Shown here one piece after another: positions 33,200-44,418 of a stretch of 64,000 nucleotides of DNA (within the stretch, counting starts at the first letter, position 1; every line of letters begins with the position of its first letter). The stretch covers positions 248,001 to 312,000 of the forward strand of contig JAHWDD010000014.1 of the NCBI GenBank assembly GCA_023897205.1, written 5' to 3'. Made by a program: the position numbers and the translations under genes. The stretch is from Exophiala sp. HKRS030. Lineage: Eukaryota > Ascomycota > Eurotiomycetes > Chaetothyriales > Herpotrichiellaceae. A model generated the notes under the pieces. That model was not told the DNA's origin. It saw only the letters and a list, made by a program, of their open reading frames with translations, and searched no databases.

Positions 33200-33959
33200 A
33201 CGGAACATCACCGACCCATTGATATCCGTATTTAACCCCTTGACCACCTGAGAAGGAGGTATTATTCGATATTCACTTGGCCTCGTTTGCTTTCAGCCAC
33301 GAAAGGGGGCGCAGCAATTATTGATCCAAAAGCCCATTCTTCTGTCACTTTTCGTACCTTGCAAGACTCACTCACTCTTCACTTCCATTCCCACCACCCT
33401 CTGTGATACTCGCCACCAAAAAAAAACCCCCCTCTCCCCTCGTCATTCGATCAAAGTGGATTTACTCCGTCACTAACTAACACACCCAACAACCCGTTGG
33501 GTGGGTAAAGGTATTTTGTCATCTTTGGGTACGGATATCTTCCTCTCATAAATTCCGCAACTTTGTACTCTTCGTATCTCTGCCGATCATTCTAATCTGG
33601 CCATGGTACGGATACATACATTGTAACCCGTAAAACTACACATCATCATCACAAGGCTACCACTACAGCCCTGCCTGCTCGCCAAACCAAAAAAGTAACC
33701 CACTCCTCCCCTTCGTCACGGCCTAATTCCACCCCTTCTTTTTTTCTTTTTCTTTTTTCTTTTTGGTAGGCCAATGTCTTAGAAACCCGTAGGTTACAAT
33801 CTAGCGGGATGGTCGATACGAGTAGTCGTTGACGCACTTTTTGGTGTGTTAAAGAATGTAAAATACCCTTTCGAATCACCCGTCTTCAGCCTCCACATCT
33901 TTCCTCTACTTGTTACTCGTACCACTTTTTTTTTGCCCGTTTGTTTGCCTTTTACCATC

Positions 33960-33969
33960 TACCTAGGTA
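33960..33969. repeat. TACCTAGGTA palindrome, copy 1
   Basis: This exact 10-bp palindrome lies in intergenic DNA, with a second exact copy at 61184-61193 and shorter variants near 38123 and 53584. Confidence 0.6.
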
Positions 33970-34939
33970 GACACTCCGTCACTGAGTTTTGACTCCGCCC
34001 CTCCTCTCCGTGCCTCATCGTAAGCCTCGTCAAACCTTTTTGTTTTTGGCTGGGTATGTACCAACTTGACATGCCTACATCAGAACTTCTGTACCTGTTT
34101 TAAATGATTCAGCTTCATCCCACCAACATCCACCCTTTGGGTTTTTTTTGATGCCGCTGCCGCCGCCGCTGCCGCCGCTGCTGCTCCACCGTGCCTGCGT
34201 CGAACCTGACGGACCAGACCCGAAAACAAAAAAACACATGACACGGTTTTCGTGGTGACTCTGTGTATGCCTGTCCTGCCTGCCACTGCCTGTTGGTGGT
34301 TCCTTCCATTTCAGGCATAAGAGGGACTTTTGTTGCCTGGGTCGGCGGACTCTTCTATTGTCTCTCATGTCAAAACACTTCTTTTTCACGGTGCTTTACC
34401 CATTTTGTTTTCGCTTGTTCGTCACTTTGTGTTCCAAAAACCTCCGTTGGTGATTTGTGGTTTGTGATTCGTCCCTTCAGCCTCATTCCTCGAACCCTTT
34501 TGCCAGGCTTGCCAGGCTGCGGTCTCCCCCCCTCTGCCTTGCCTTTTTATGACTCGAGAAAGTCTTAGAGAGGAGCACCGCCGCAGAAATTGAAACATTC
34601 CTGCCTGTTGTTGGCGTTTACTTTTCGGATTCCACACTCGTCCCCCTCTATCCTCGAACGCTCAGTGGATGGTGCTTCGCCTTTTCTGAAAAATGAGCCA
34701 TATACCTACTTTTGGTTTCTCCCAACAACTCCACCAGGCAAAGACGATAAAAAGGCACACATGGAAGCCCTTGATTTCTTGAAACCTCTCACATCTCATC
34801 AATCATCGACCCTTGAACCCTTCACACGCAAAGAAAGACCCTCAAAGGTCCAGACAACACCTTGCTTGCCTACAGGCAGTACCACAGTCCAGAAACACAC
34901 GAACCAAAAAATCCCAACCGAGCAACAACAACAACCACC

Positions 34940-35118
34940 ATGAATATCAACATGACACCTACCAAAAACATCCCACGCTTGCACAACTCGCCTCCGAGGG
35001 GCAACGGAGGCAACAATAATGGAGGAGGGGATAGGCGTAAGTTCACTTCCCACACCTTTTCCCAAATGGCCTGAGGACTGACCTTGTGCTAGCATGGGGT
35101 GGATCGTCAAAGTAAAAC
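34940..35118 (+). CDS. Possible small spliced frame (about 39 residues) or non-coding transcript
   Basis: An ATG at 34940 follows a CAACAACAACAACCACC leader, typical of efficient translation starts. It opens MNINMTPTKNIPRLHNSPPRG and continues with Asn/Gly-rich sequence. A good donor (GTAAGT at 35037) and acceptor (CTAG near 35093, with a CTGAC branch upstream) would splice to PWGGSSK and a stop. Unspliced, the frame ends at 35074. Splice-like signals continue downstream (GTATGG near 35155, CCAG near 35217). This could be a small disordered peptide, an upstream frame of a longer transcript, or chance. I do not recognise it. Confidence 0.25.
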
Positions 35119-35754
35119 ATACCCACGGAACAAACGACACAACCGAGAAGCAGGTATGGGCGGCTGGCTTTCTGAAGACACCTGCTCTTGCATGGGTACT
35201 GACGTGACTGATTCCAGAAGCACATAACTGTCCCTTTTCTGACCTGTCATACTTTTCATCTGTGGCTATTCGGAGTCGGGCTCGGTGGTTTTTTGGCTTT
35301 CACACACAACAACAATGCACTTTACATAGATTGTACAACAGTGCTCTGATACACGTTAAATTGGGAGAGCAATCTGCCACCACTCGCAAGAGATCGATTT
35401 TGGTCAAAGTCTTTTGAATCATGAAAGAAGATGGAAACAATCAAACGCGTTTTGTGAGGGAGTATGGAGTACGGAGGAGGAAGGATCCGGGGCATTTTTT
35501 TGCTGGCATTTTATTTCGGAAGCAGCTGACGTCATGGTCATGTATATCGTGCTGGATCACGTGTAGTCCAAACCCGCAGACATAGACAACCATCTCCTTC
35601 TTTTTCCATATCAAACACACCATTCATGTAAATGTCCAATAGACATCATGAGTAATATCACAGTAACACTCAAGTCACAAGCTCATTGAGAGCCATGTGG
35701 GACTTTCTTCATTGGGCCTTTCTAGGGCTGCCCCATCTACATCCAGCTGGCTCG

Positions 35755-38100
35755 CTAACTGGACTGGTCGACATCAAAATTCTGGAACAATTTCCAACAC
35801 AGTCGCCGGACGTTTTCATGTCGAAAAGTCTTGTAGTTGAGAGGACCAACATCCATATCCTCTGGTTTAGTACCCGCTGAAAGAAAAAAAATTTACCCGC
35901 GCGTCAGCAAAAACAATCACCGGCCAAGTATCGACATCGAATAATGTGTTCAAACTTACCATGTTTAACCCCCACCTCCCGTCTCAGACGACCGACCAGA
36001 TCAAATTCCCTGGCATGTGTCTCGAATGCCGACCGCTCATCATCACCGCTCGACACTCTGGTGGTCGCTTTAGAAGAAGTGGAAGACGACTTCCTGCTCA
36101 ACGTATACTTGTGAAAGGACAGCAGGTACTCCGTCACCGAATCCTCCATCTCTTGAATCTTGACCTTGGCGTCGCTCAACGAATACTTGCCGTCGTCGTC
36201 GTCGCCGCCGCCGCCGCCGGGGGTGTCACCCGTGGAATTGGTGCTGGCCAGGAGAATGAGCGCGTGCTGCGTTCTCCCGAGGAAGATCAACAAAACGAAA
36301 GCCAAGCAGAGTGCGATGTCGGTGCGTGCTTTGGACAAGTCCGAGTTGACCGCCATCTTGAACATTCTCTCGTGCAGTGTTTCCAGCACCGACCTCGCCG
36401 CGTCCTCCGCCATGGGCAGGATGATACCCTTGAGGAACCGGTTGATCGTTTCCGGGGCCATTTCGGCCTCCTCGCCGAGATCCGTCGGCCGGCGACTCTC
36501 GAGGTGCTGTGCCAAGATCGGTCTGGCCTCGGAAGGGACTTCGAAGCTCCTCAAAAGCAAGTGTTCGTACCAAAGCAAGCTCAGACCCGCCTTGAGAATG
36601 CCGTGTTCCTCGATGCCCTTTCTGTAATACTTGCCGATCCAAATGAGAATGTCGGCTTGAAAGTCTTCTTCATCGGCGGGGAAATATGCCATGGTCCAGT
36701 CGATCCAGCTCTTTTCATCCCCAAGCACATGCTCAAAGATTGTATTAATTTGATGTTTCAGAACCTGGACCGGTCTCATATACTCTCCATTCTTGAAAAA
36801 CACATTGATTGGTGGGCTCCATACTTGATGTTGAGTGTAGATCTTGTTCCCGTTGGCATCTTCCTTGATGCGGTAGGTATACTCAATCTCAGGGGTTAAA
36901 GAATGAAACTCCTGTACCATCACCTGCAACGGCGTGCCCACACCCAGATCGAGTGGGATCTTGAAAGGTTGTCGAGGTGACAAAGTGAAAGCTCCTTTGG
37001 ACATGTATCGGAAAAGCCGGTCGCGACGTAGTGATGAGGTCAATTCGACTGGATTCGTTAGCCAAGTTCCCTTCCGACGACAGAGGTCAACTTACGAGGA
37101 AACATGATCGACTGGAGTCTTGCCCAGTCAGCGTGGGCTCTGATACACGTCTTTGGAAATTTCCGTCGTTCTTTGGTTAAACAGGTATGACACGAGGCTT
37201 GAAGGTCGCACTACGACACGTTAGTAACTGTGGACGCTTGGATGAGATAACATTACTTTTTCTCTCATGATGGTACAACGAAGGCAGGCTCCCATTCTTC
37301 GAACCTCACCGGCCTCTTTACGCGCCGCGGGGGATAGAGGTCTTGTTCGTCCTCCTCGTTTCTCACGCGAGCTCTGAGTCTGTGCATCGTCTGGCACCGT
37401 TTCCTCCCGGGAAGGGCCGACCCCGTCCTCCCCAACGTATAAATCTTCATGTCGAAAAGGGAATGGAGCCCACGGGCCTGCCATGTGTGGATATCTTTGA
37501 TGAATGGTAGGAGAAAATCCTCGATCAGAAACATATTGCGGTTGGGTTCCAACATATTGCTGGGTCTCAGCACTCGAGAAACGAACATCGATACCAAGGA
37601 CATCTATCATACACAAGTTGATCAGCGTCATTCACTCACTACATAGTTTATGATGTCCTCCTACCTGTCATCTGCACATCTGGATCAGAGGTACCACTGG
37701 ACGTGAGACTTGGGTACTGCTGTAGTCTTCTAGGGCCATTGGCTGCATGATGGCCAGAATTGTATGTGGAAATACTCGAGCTTGTTGGTGTAGGTGGATC
37801 AGGTGAAAGGTGCCTCGCGTCCGCTAGATGGCTGGTATAGCTGGTAGAAACGGAATGTCCCAAGCTATCGTGGGAGTGTGCCGACCGGTTACTAACGGGG
37901 CTTGATGGGGCGGTGGCCTCGTTGTAACGATGTTGTAGGGCTCTGAGCTGGAATTCTTCCCGAGGAATACTGGAATAGCGGTGTCGCGACCTATATGCAA
38001 ACGTTGCCGGGGTCGATGAGCTCCCTGCCGGCTTGGGCTCAACCCGGAGGAGAGGGAGTTGTGCCTGGCGATGACCGCTTTGGCGACGGCGGCGCCCCAT
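35755..38100 (-). CDS. Fungal regulator with a mid-protein Zn2Cys6 cluster
   Basis: Five exons (38100-37665, 37603-37257, 37210-37096, 37048-35960, 35876-35755) join in phase to 702 residues. The first 240 residues are disordered (Ser, Pro, His, Arg). The zinc cluster is assembled across an intron: C252-X2-C255-X6-C262-X5-C268-X2-C271-X11-C283 (GACLRCTIMREK joined to CDLQASCHTCLTKERR). The longer last loop and the position in the middle of the chain are unusual. The C-terminal 400 residues form an all-helical domain (PFKIPLDLGVGTPLQVMVQEF, WSPPINVFFKNGEYM, KAGLSLLWYEHLLLRSF) that I associate with uncharacterised fungal C6 regulators. A Gly/Asp-rich loop interrupts it. DNA binding is inferred; targets are unknown. 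Confidence 0.85.
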
Positions 38101-39472
38101 GTGAACGTGGCTGGGTTATTGCCTAGGTAGATATCAAAGCAATCAGCTATATGGGCGAATAAACGCTCCGCCACTGTGCAAAGCACCAAGGTGTGTCAGG
38201 TAAGAATGTTCGGTTTGCTTGGTGGACAGTGGCCAGGCAGAGGATGGACGGGAAGTATAGAAAACCAGGCAACGAGGCAATCAATCGAGGGAATTTGAAC
38301 CTGATATAAAACGCCGCCCCTACGAATACTCACAGTATGTTGTTAACAATCACAGCATGGCTCGACTTGATCTGCTCTCCATCATGCCACATCCAGACCG
38401 ATTTCAAAGGACTCTGGGGCATTGCTGACTGCGACATGGAAAACTGTGCCGTCAAGCTGCATGGCGGGGGTGGTTGTGTAATGTCAGATGGCAGAAGAAT
38501 GTTCTTGGGCAACAAGTAGATGTTAACAGACAAAGCTGAACATGTGGATTGAAAATGCGAACTGGTCTGCAGGAGATGGAAAAGACTGGACAAAAACCAA
38601 TGCGGGATCGAGGAGAATGAAGACGCAGCACGACTAGTCCTTTGAAGGACGAGTAGGGCATTCTCGCTCTCTATCCACCTCATGCAAGGCAGACCTCACC
38701 GGTTAGAATATCTACCAATTGAATTTCGTTTTGTCCGACCGACCAGGGTGGTCTCGCTTGTCAGCAGTGCCAGATTCCGATGAACTACTCTTGCCAACAG
38801 TAAGCGAGTCGACCACATAACGGACCGTGATAACAATGCACTTCGTTGGAAGAAATATTGGGTTGCGGACATCGGTCAACGACTTGTATGGCCGTGTTCT
38901 CTCTCGCGGGGCTTTGAGGCTCTGCGAGGACGCGCTAGGAGGTTGCAAGAGAACATGGCCTACAGAGGACAGAAGGATCAGTCAGCAATGCTGTGGCCTC
39001 CCGACTCTGTGTTGGGTGCCAGGTCGAAACAGAATCCAAGGAAAAGATACTGAACATGGGATTGCAAGAAGATAGTTCCTGGCTGAGTACTTGCCTTCAT
39101 ATTCGATTCTTCCCCGTTTAGAGTACGTCTTGCCACTGAGGTGGGATCAACCAAGCTGAATGCCTCGTTTCTGGTGCCTGAGGACTGATGGCTGCATCTT
39201 CATTCCTTGGTACTTATCAAGGTGACAGTCTTTTGCAATGAACCCAAGCACACGAGCAGATGCTTAACTTTGCAATCATATTTTGCGGTTTGAACCGACT
39301 TGATGCTATGCTATGCCTGATAAAATGCAGGGTATTCCTTCTTGCCCTCTCATGAAAGCCGTATCCACCGAATGAAAAACGCCGTTGGACTCCTTTTCGA
39401 GCACACCCAAACCACATATCGTAATACCATAGTGTGAAAGAAAACCCTGCTGAGAGCCCGATCTCGCTCCCT
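38101..39472. other. Intergenic, no supported gene
   Basis: This is 1.4 kb upstream of the regulator and downstream of eIF4E. Small frames such as minus strand 38330-38683 lack motifs. A CCTAGGTAG word lies just upstream of the regulator start, near 38123. Confidence 0.45.
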
Positions 39473-40254
39473 TCAGACAGTGTACTTGGCCTTCGCTCTG
39501 GTGCTACCAGCGTGAGCCGCATCAGTGTGACCGCTGAACTCAAGAACATCACTCGGTCCCAATTGTAAGACCTCCTTGAATCGTGCACCGATCTTCATCA
39601 ATGTGTCTTTGCCACCAGCTTTTCCAGTAGTCCGAGTCCACAATCCAATTCTGTAGAATCCTTTGCGAACGTTCACAACTACGCCCATGATCTCGTTGTC
39701 TCCTTCGTCCTCGAGGGTCTCGCCAATCGCGGCCAACTGGGTATGAAGCCAGAGTTCATCAATGTTGATCAACTTCTTGTCCTTGAAAGAGTACGACCAT
39801 TTGCCACCATGCTTATTCTGAATATCTTCCCATTCTGGTCGCACTCCTTTCTTGAAAAGGTGATAGTCAGACTTGAGACTGAGGTCGGAGCACGCAGTGA
39901 TGTTATTCTAGAAAACCAACAAGTTAGATCACGGCATGACCAGAACTCGGACCATACATACATAGACACCCCAAAACTCCTCAACTGTGTCGAAGGTGAT
40001 AACTTCTTTTAGCAAGTCGTTCCAATTGTCTCCTTTTGAGGACGGCGGCTTGGTGAACTAAACATTGTCAGCAAGAACAAGAAAAATGGTGTAGCAGCAC
40101 TCACCCATAGGCTCCAGGCATTGAGAAGAGGATGTTTGACGTTGAAGTTATTGACGTCGTGAAACACGGTCTTGATCTCATCGGACGTTGATGGCGCAGT
40201 GTTCTCGTTTGAGACAGGCCCAGGGACAGGCTGCGGCATTGCCACTTCCGCCAT
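39473..40254 (-). CDS. eIF4E: Translation initiation factor eIF4E (mRNA cap-binding)
   Basis: Exons 40254-40105, 40057-39962 and 39907-39473 join in phase to 226 residues, the usual size. After a short disordered N-terminus the fold begins HPLLNAWSLWV, then DNWNDLLKEVITFDTVEEFWGVYNNI, with the cap-stacking tryptophan region (VEEFW, RPEWED) and the dorsal eIF4G-binding surface around FWGVYNNI all present. The second cap-stacking Trp region reads GGKWSYSF. It binds the m7G cap and recruits eIF4G. The intron positions are short (47 and 54 bp) and typical. Confidence 0.95.
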
Positions 40255-40811
40255 ATTGAAGATGTGATATTAATTAATTCGTTCGGAGGGCGTAGGGGAT
40301 CTGTGAAATAAAGATCGCAGGAGAATCCAAGCAGAGGAGAATTATCGTTTGCTCAAGATGCAGAAGTGTCGGTGGCCAAACGCAAACGTAGCCACTCAAA
40401 GAATTCAAGTTAGACCTGCTATGTTATTTGTAGGCAGGCGCTCTGGATGAAGAGAGGCTTGAGAACGACAGAAAGTATTGTCGACTTGCTGTCTGTTGGG
40501 GAAATTATATCGCAGTTTCCTAAAATTCAAAGCGAAGCGACAAAGACATCCCAAATGGGCCTAGCCTATCACATTCATCTTATGGTCGGCAGGCATCGGC
40601 TTCGGCATTCACGTTCGTGATTGAATCCAACTTCACACGGTATTTATTATTCTTTTTCTTCGGTTCTATTGTTCATTTGGTATACCTCCAAAGGTTTTAT
40701 TACCGACTTTCAATGTTCACTAAACGGCTGTCTATTATATAATCAACTTCAAAACACAAAGTCTATACCACACACACTTGAGGTTGTTCCGGGCCCATCT
40801 ACATAGCCAGC
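40255..40811. other. Intergenic, promoter of eIF4E
   Basis: These 557 bp between two minus-strand genes have no coding feature. The DNA near 40260-40290 upstream of the eIF4E start is AT-rich. Confidence 0.5.
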
Positions 40812-41482
40812 TCATTTCGAGCTATTCAGCCAACTCAGGAAACAGTTCCAACCCAGACTGACTATGTTGACAACCAAAACTCGATGCTCCAATGGAACCA
40901 ACTTGAAGTTGACTGCCTGAACCGCAGGCCACAAAGCCCAGTTGGCCTTCAACCCGGGCCAATAATTCTTCTCGAGCTTCTTTTTCGGGTCGCTGCCTTC
41001 GAGGAACGACATGCTCGATAGAAACAATGCAAGATTGCAGGTCGAGAAGATCAGCTGATCTGCCGCCACCCTAGCAGCGATGGTAAGGTTATGCGACTGA
41101 AAGTTGATGCGCTTCTGCAAAATCTGGTACCACTTCGTGGCTGCTGGTCCAAATATACCTGCTTGGGTCAGCTGGAGGATCAGAAGCGGTGCCGTCTGGA
41201 CCTACACCCTCCGTAGAGTACCATGCGACCTGTTCGTGTCACATCGTGGTTGCGGAATCCTTTCCTCTCCACAGCTTGCTGGGCCAGAGTATCGCCGGCG
41301 CCGAAAAGTACCTACTTCAGTCAGTTTGACCTGGGACGTCTTGAAAGGTTTTCCATACAGCAGTGGTGACAGCTTGTGTCAACAATGGCCGTTTGGCCAG
41401 CTTAGCTTGATACCTAGGAGCACGAATTTTAGCATTCCAGTCAGGGGTTTCCAGGATCATTGCACACATACCACCGCAACAT
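40812..41482 (-). CDS. SYM1: Mpv17/PMP22-family mitochondrial inner-membrane protein (Sym1-like)
   Basis: Four exons (41482-41472, 41413-41359, 41311-41206, 41158-40812) give 172 residues, the size of Sym1/Mpv17. The first exon codes for only MLRW minus one base. Spliced, the protein reads [34 protein letters not shown], then ALYGG-like [18 protein letters not shown], and ends with the family signature [42 protein letters not shown]. Four membrane segments are expected. Members form or modulate inner-membrane channels and are needed for mitochondrial stability under stress. It is divergent from the RPS2 gene with a 430-bp spacer. Confidence 0.94.
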
Positions 41483-41912
41483 GTTGTCCCCTGTTCTTAT
41501 TTGCCGAGAGATATATCCGGAGTAATTCAGGACTTCATGCTACTTTCCAGCCTTGATGATACTTTTCCTGATTTCTTCTCCTATCCTGGTACAGAACTGA
41601 AAGAGTGAAGTTCATTTACCCACAAAAATCAGGGAGTATTTTCATAAATCTATCTGCGTCATTACGATGGCGGCGGGATCGCCGTTTCTGGCTGACCCGA
41701 TGCTCGCTAAGATTTGCTGCTTTTAGACGGCGTAGATAGGCCAGATCACGTGACACACAATCCCATAGTTTTAGGGCTTTTCTTGTCTTGGCGGAAATTT
41801 CACCGACCGCAGTTTTGTGGGCGCTGATTGACAAGAGTTAGCATACACCACAACCTCAACAACGACACCAGCGCAACTCAGTCAATCCAGTTTTTGCGCA
41901 TAATCCGACAAT
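41483..41912. promoter_or_regulatory. Bidirectional promoter, SYM1-like / RPS2
   Basis: This 430-bp spacer separates two divergent start codons. It contains a perfect TCACGTGA palindrome at 41746-41753, 160 bp before the RPS2 start. The role of that site is inferred from its position only. Confidence 0.45.
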
Positions 41913-42769
41913 ATGGCTGACGCTCCTCGTGGACGTGGTGGTTTCGGTGACCGGGGCCGTGGTGACAGAGGTCGAGGTGATCGTGGCCGTGGGCGACGAG
42001 GCCCTCGCCGTGGTCCGAAATCTGATGAGAAGGAATGGCAGCCAGTCACCAAGCTGGGCCGTCTCGTCAAGGCTGGAAAGATTCAGAGCATGGAACAAAT
42101 CTACCTGCACTCTCTCCCCATCAAGGAGTACCAGATTGTCGACTGGTTTTTGCCCAAGTTGAAGGATGAAGTTATGAAGGTGAGCCCACACAGACACTTC
42201 TGCGATCGATATGCCCGTCGAGATCATGCAGGCCCTAACAGTATTCTGTGTAGATCAAACCTGTCCAGAAGCAGACCCGTGCCGGTCAGCGTACCCGATT
42301 CAAGGCCATCGTTATCATCGGTGACGGTGAGGGTCACGTTGGTCTCGGTATCAAGACCTCCAAAGAAGTCGCAACCGCCATCCGTGCCGCCATCATCATC
42401 GCCAAACTCTCTGTCCTGCCCATCCGAAGAGGTTACTGGGGTACCAACCTCGGTGAGCCTCACTCTCTGCCCACCAAGGAGTCTGGAAAGTGCGGTTCCG
42501 TCAACGTTCGATTGATTCCTGCTCCTCGAGGAACTGGTCTCGTCGCTTCGCCCGCCGTCAAGAGATTGCTACAACTTGCTGGTGTCCAGGATGCATACAC
42601 CTCATCTTCTGGAAGCACAAAGACGCTGGAGAACACACTCAAGGCTACGTTCGTGGCTGTCAGCAACACATACGGCTTCCTTACCCCCAACTTGTGGAAG
42701 GAGAACAAGCTCATCAGAAGTCCTTTGGAGGAGTACGGTGATGTTCTGAGAGAGGGCAAGCGCTACTAG
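41913..42769 (+). CDS. RPS2: 40S ribosomal protein uS5 (S2)
   Basis: Exons 41913-42179 and 42254-42769 (74-bp intron) give 260 residues. The N-terminal RGG-type repeats ([14 protein letters not shown]) are usual for eukaryotic S2 and are arginine-methylation targets. The S5 double-stranded RNA-binding fold follows ([48 protein letters not shown]) and then the C-terminal domain ([39 protein letters not shown]). It sits in the small-subunit mRNA entry channel and affects decoding fidelity. Confidence 0.97.
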
Positions 42770-43192
42770 GCAGTAGAAAGGACATGATCCAAAAATAGTT
42801 CTCTGTTGCATTTTCCAGCAACTGCTTGCACTGGCGTATGGACGATCAAGATCACGTCTGTACTGGAGAAATTCTATGATTCGATGCGATTAAACCTCGG
42901 TTCTTGGAGTGGTTTTTCTATTCTTTCCCGTGTTTGCGATTCCCGTGCCATAACGCTGCATCCTTGCAACCAGCAAATAGAAGGAACTAGACGCTCCATA
43001 CACGCTGATAGTCGCAGCTCCCAGCTGAGGTATTGCAACAAACGCTAGGTGAGGCACTCTGTAATTGGGACACGACCATAGCGTCGGGGCGCGATAGGCT
43101 TCGACGGGACTCGAGACTCTGATGGATCCAATATAGACCGCGGGAACCGGGACTGGCAACTCCTCGTGACACGATGTTCGGCTTTCTCACGC
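42770..43192. other. Convergent 3' intergenic spacer
   Basis: These 423 bp lie between the 3' ends of RPS2 and the following minus-strand gene. No feature is seen. Confidence 0.5.
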
Positions 43193-43672
43193 CTAATCCT
43201 CCATGGCCATTTGCTCCATAGCCTTGATGGCATTTTCTAATTCCCTTATTCTCTGGCCGACCCGACTCTGTATCTCCTTGCCCACTTCTGGGTCGCTTTC
43301 CTTGACAGCCTTCTCGAAAGCCTCTTTCAGTGTCTGCAGCGCAGCTACCGCAGCCTCCCGATCGTCAGCTGCGTATACAGTCTTTTTCTCGGTCTCTTCT
43401 GCAGCAATCTCGAACTCGTCTCTTGCCGTCGCATACAAGTCTGTCAGGTTTTCCATGAGTGCATCTGCTGTCGGTGATTGGGCCGGCAATACTGAGGAAG
43501 TGTGGAAGGTAGAGCTTTGAGGGTAATGTCGCGATTGAACCGCAAGCGCATGGCTTCGTGCTGTTGACCGAGATGCAACCGCTGGTATTGATGGGAGCAA
43601 TGAGGTGGATTGTTTTGAGCATGCGACGCCCACTGTCCGCTGTAGGCACCGTGTAGCTACCCGTAGACTCAT
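43193..43672 (-). CDS. Mitochondrial protein of unknown function
   Basis: This single-exon gene encodes 159 residues from the ATG at 43672 (MSLRVATRCLQRTVG). The frame is open to 43723, but the internal ATG gives a proper presequence. The first 55 residues are rich in Arg, Ser and Ala without acid, a mitochondrial presequence; the maturation site may lie near HTSSVLP. The mature part is acidic and helical (LTDLYATARDEFEIAAEETEKKTVYAADDREAAVAALQTLKEAFEKAV). The family is not recognised, and the protein could be a small matrix factor. Confidence 0.7.
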   Translation of the reverse strand: MSLRVATRCLQRTVGVACSKQSTSLLPSIPAVASRSTARSHALAVQSRHYPQSSTFHTSSVLPAQSPTADALMENLTDLYATARDEFEIAAEETEKKTVYAADDREAAVAALQTLKEAFEKAVKESDPEVGKEIQSRVGQRIRELENAIKAMEQMAMED

Positions 43673-44418
43673 CTTGTCGTGCAAGCAGATTGTAAAAGGT
43701 TCAAACCGCAAAGACGAAAGCAAACATCGATTACAAAGTATTCTGGAGAATGATGGTGGAAATCTATTGGCAAATGAAGCAGAATTACGGAGTACATAAA
43801 TCAGCGTAATAGTGAGAATGCTCGTTCCTGTACCTCGTCGTATTCGTATGAGCTCGGTAGCTAACTCCGCATTCGAAAACCGAGACTTGTTCCTGGCTGA
43901 TAAAGAGATAAACTACACCATTCCCGTTGCACCTGTTCATTCTTGCTGTAGAAAGAATCATCTCCTACTCATTAATCTCAACGCAATCCTGCTGTATGAA
44001 TTGATTCAAACCAACTTCTCCTTTCACTAGCGGATTTCGTCTCCTTGGATCTCAGCCACAAAAGTCACTTGATAAGTCTGACGTCGGACTTTGCTACTAT
44101 TGACTTTTTGTGCCACGATGACGTTCTACGAGTATTGTAGGTACAATATTGTTTGACACAGACTCCCGCTTCCTACCAATCATGGACAACAAGGTCGAGG
44201 TGCAAGTCAAACGTCATTCCTTCGATTCAGCTTAACTTACCTTGAGAAAGACAAGACGTGTATTCGTGCCTGTGCCCTTGCTCTTTTATTCCTGCTGCTC
44301 TACGTTCGCGTTTCTTCATCTTCCATTGAATCCTTAAGGATATATCCTTACAGTCGACGTCCTCATCCATACCCTCACCGTCACATTTACCCTTTGTACC
44401 CTTCCTTCCTCTTCCAGG
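43673..44418. other. Divergent promoter region
   Basis: These 746 bp separate two divergent genes for mitochondrial proteins. A TACGGAGTA word lies at 43786-43794, about 115 bp upstream of the minus-strand start. No gene is seen. Confidence 0.5.

Larger units (their letters stand above)
32408..35754. other. Gene-poor 3.3-kb region with repeats
   Basis: This stretch lies between the SRR1 pseudogene and the next gene (converging). It holds TACGGAGTA words (32419, 32494), the second repeat copy, a CAC microsatellite (about 33172-33199), a TACCTAGGTA palindrome (33960-33969) and a GCC/GCT-rich tract (about 34150-34185). The only coding hint is a small spliced frame near 34940. Confidence 0.5.
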
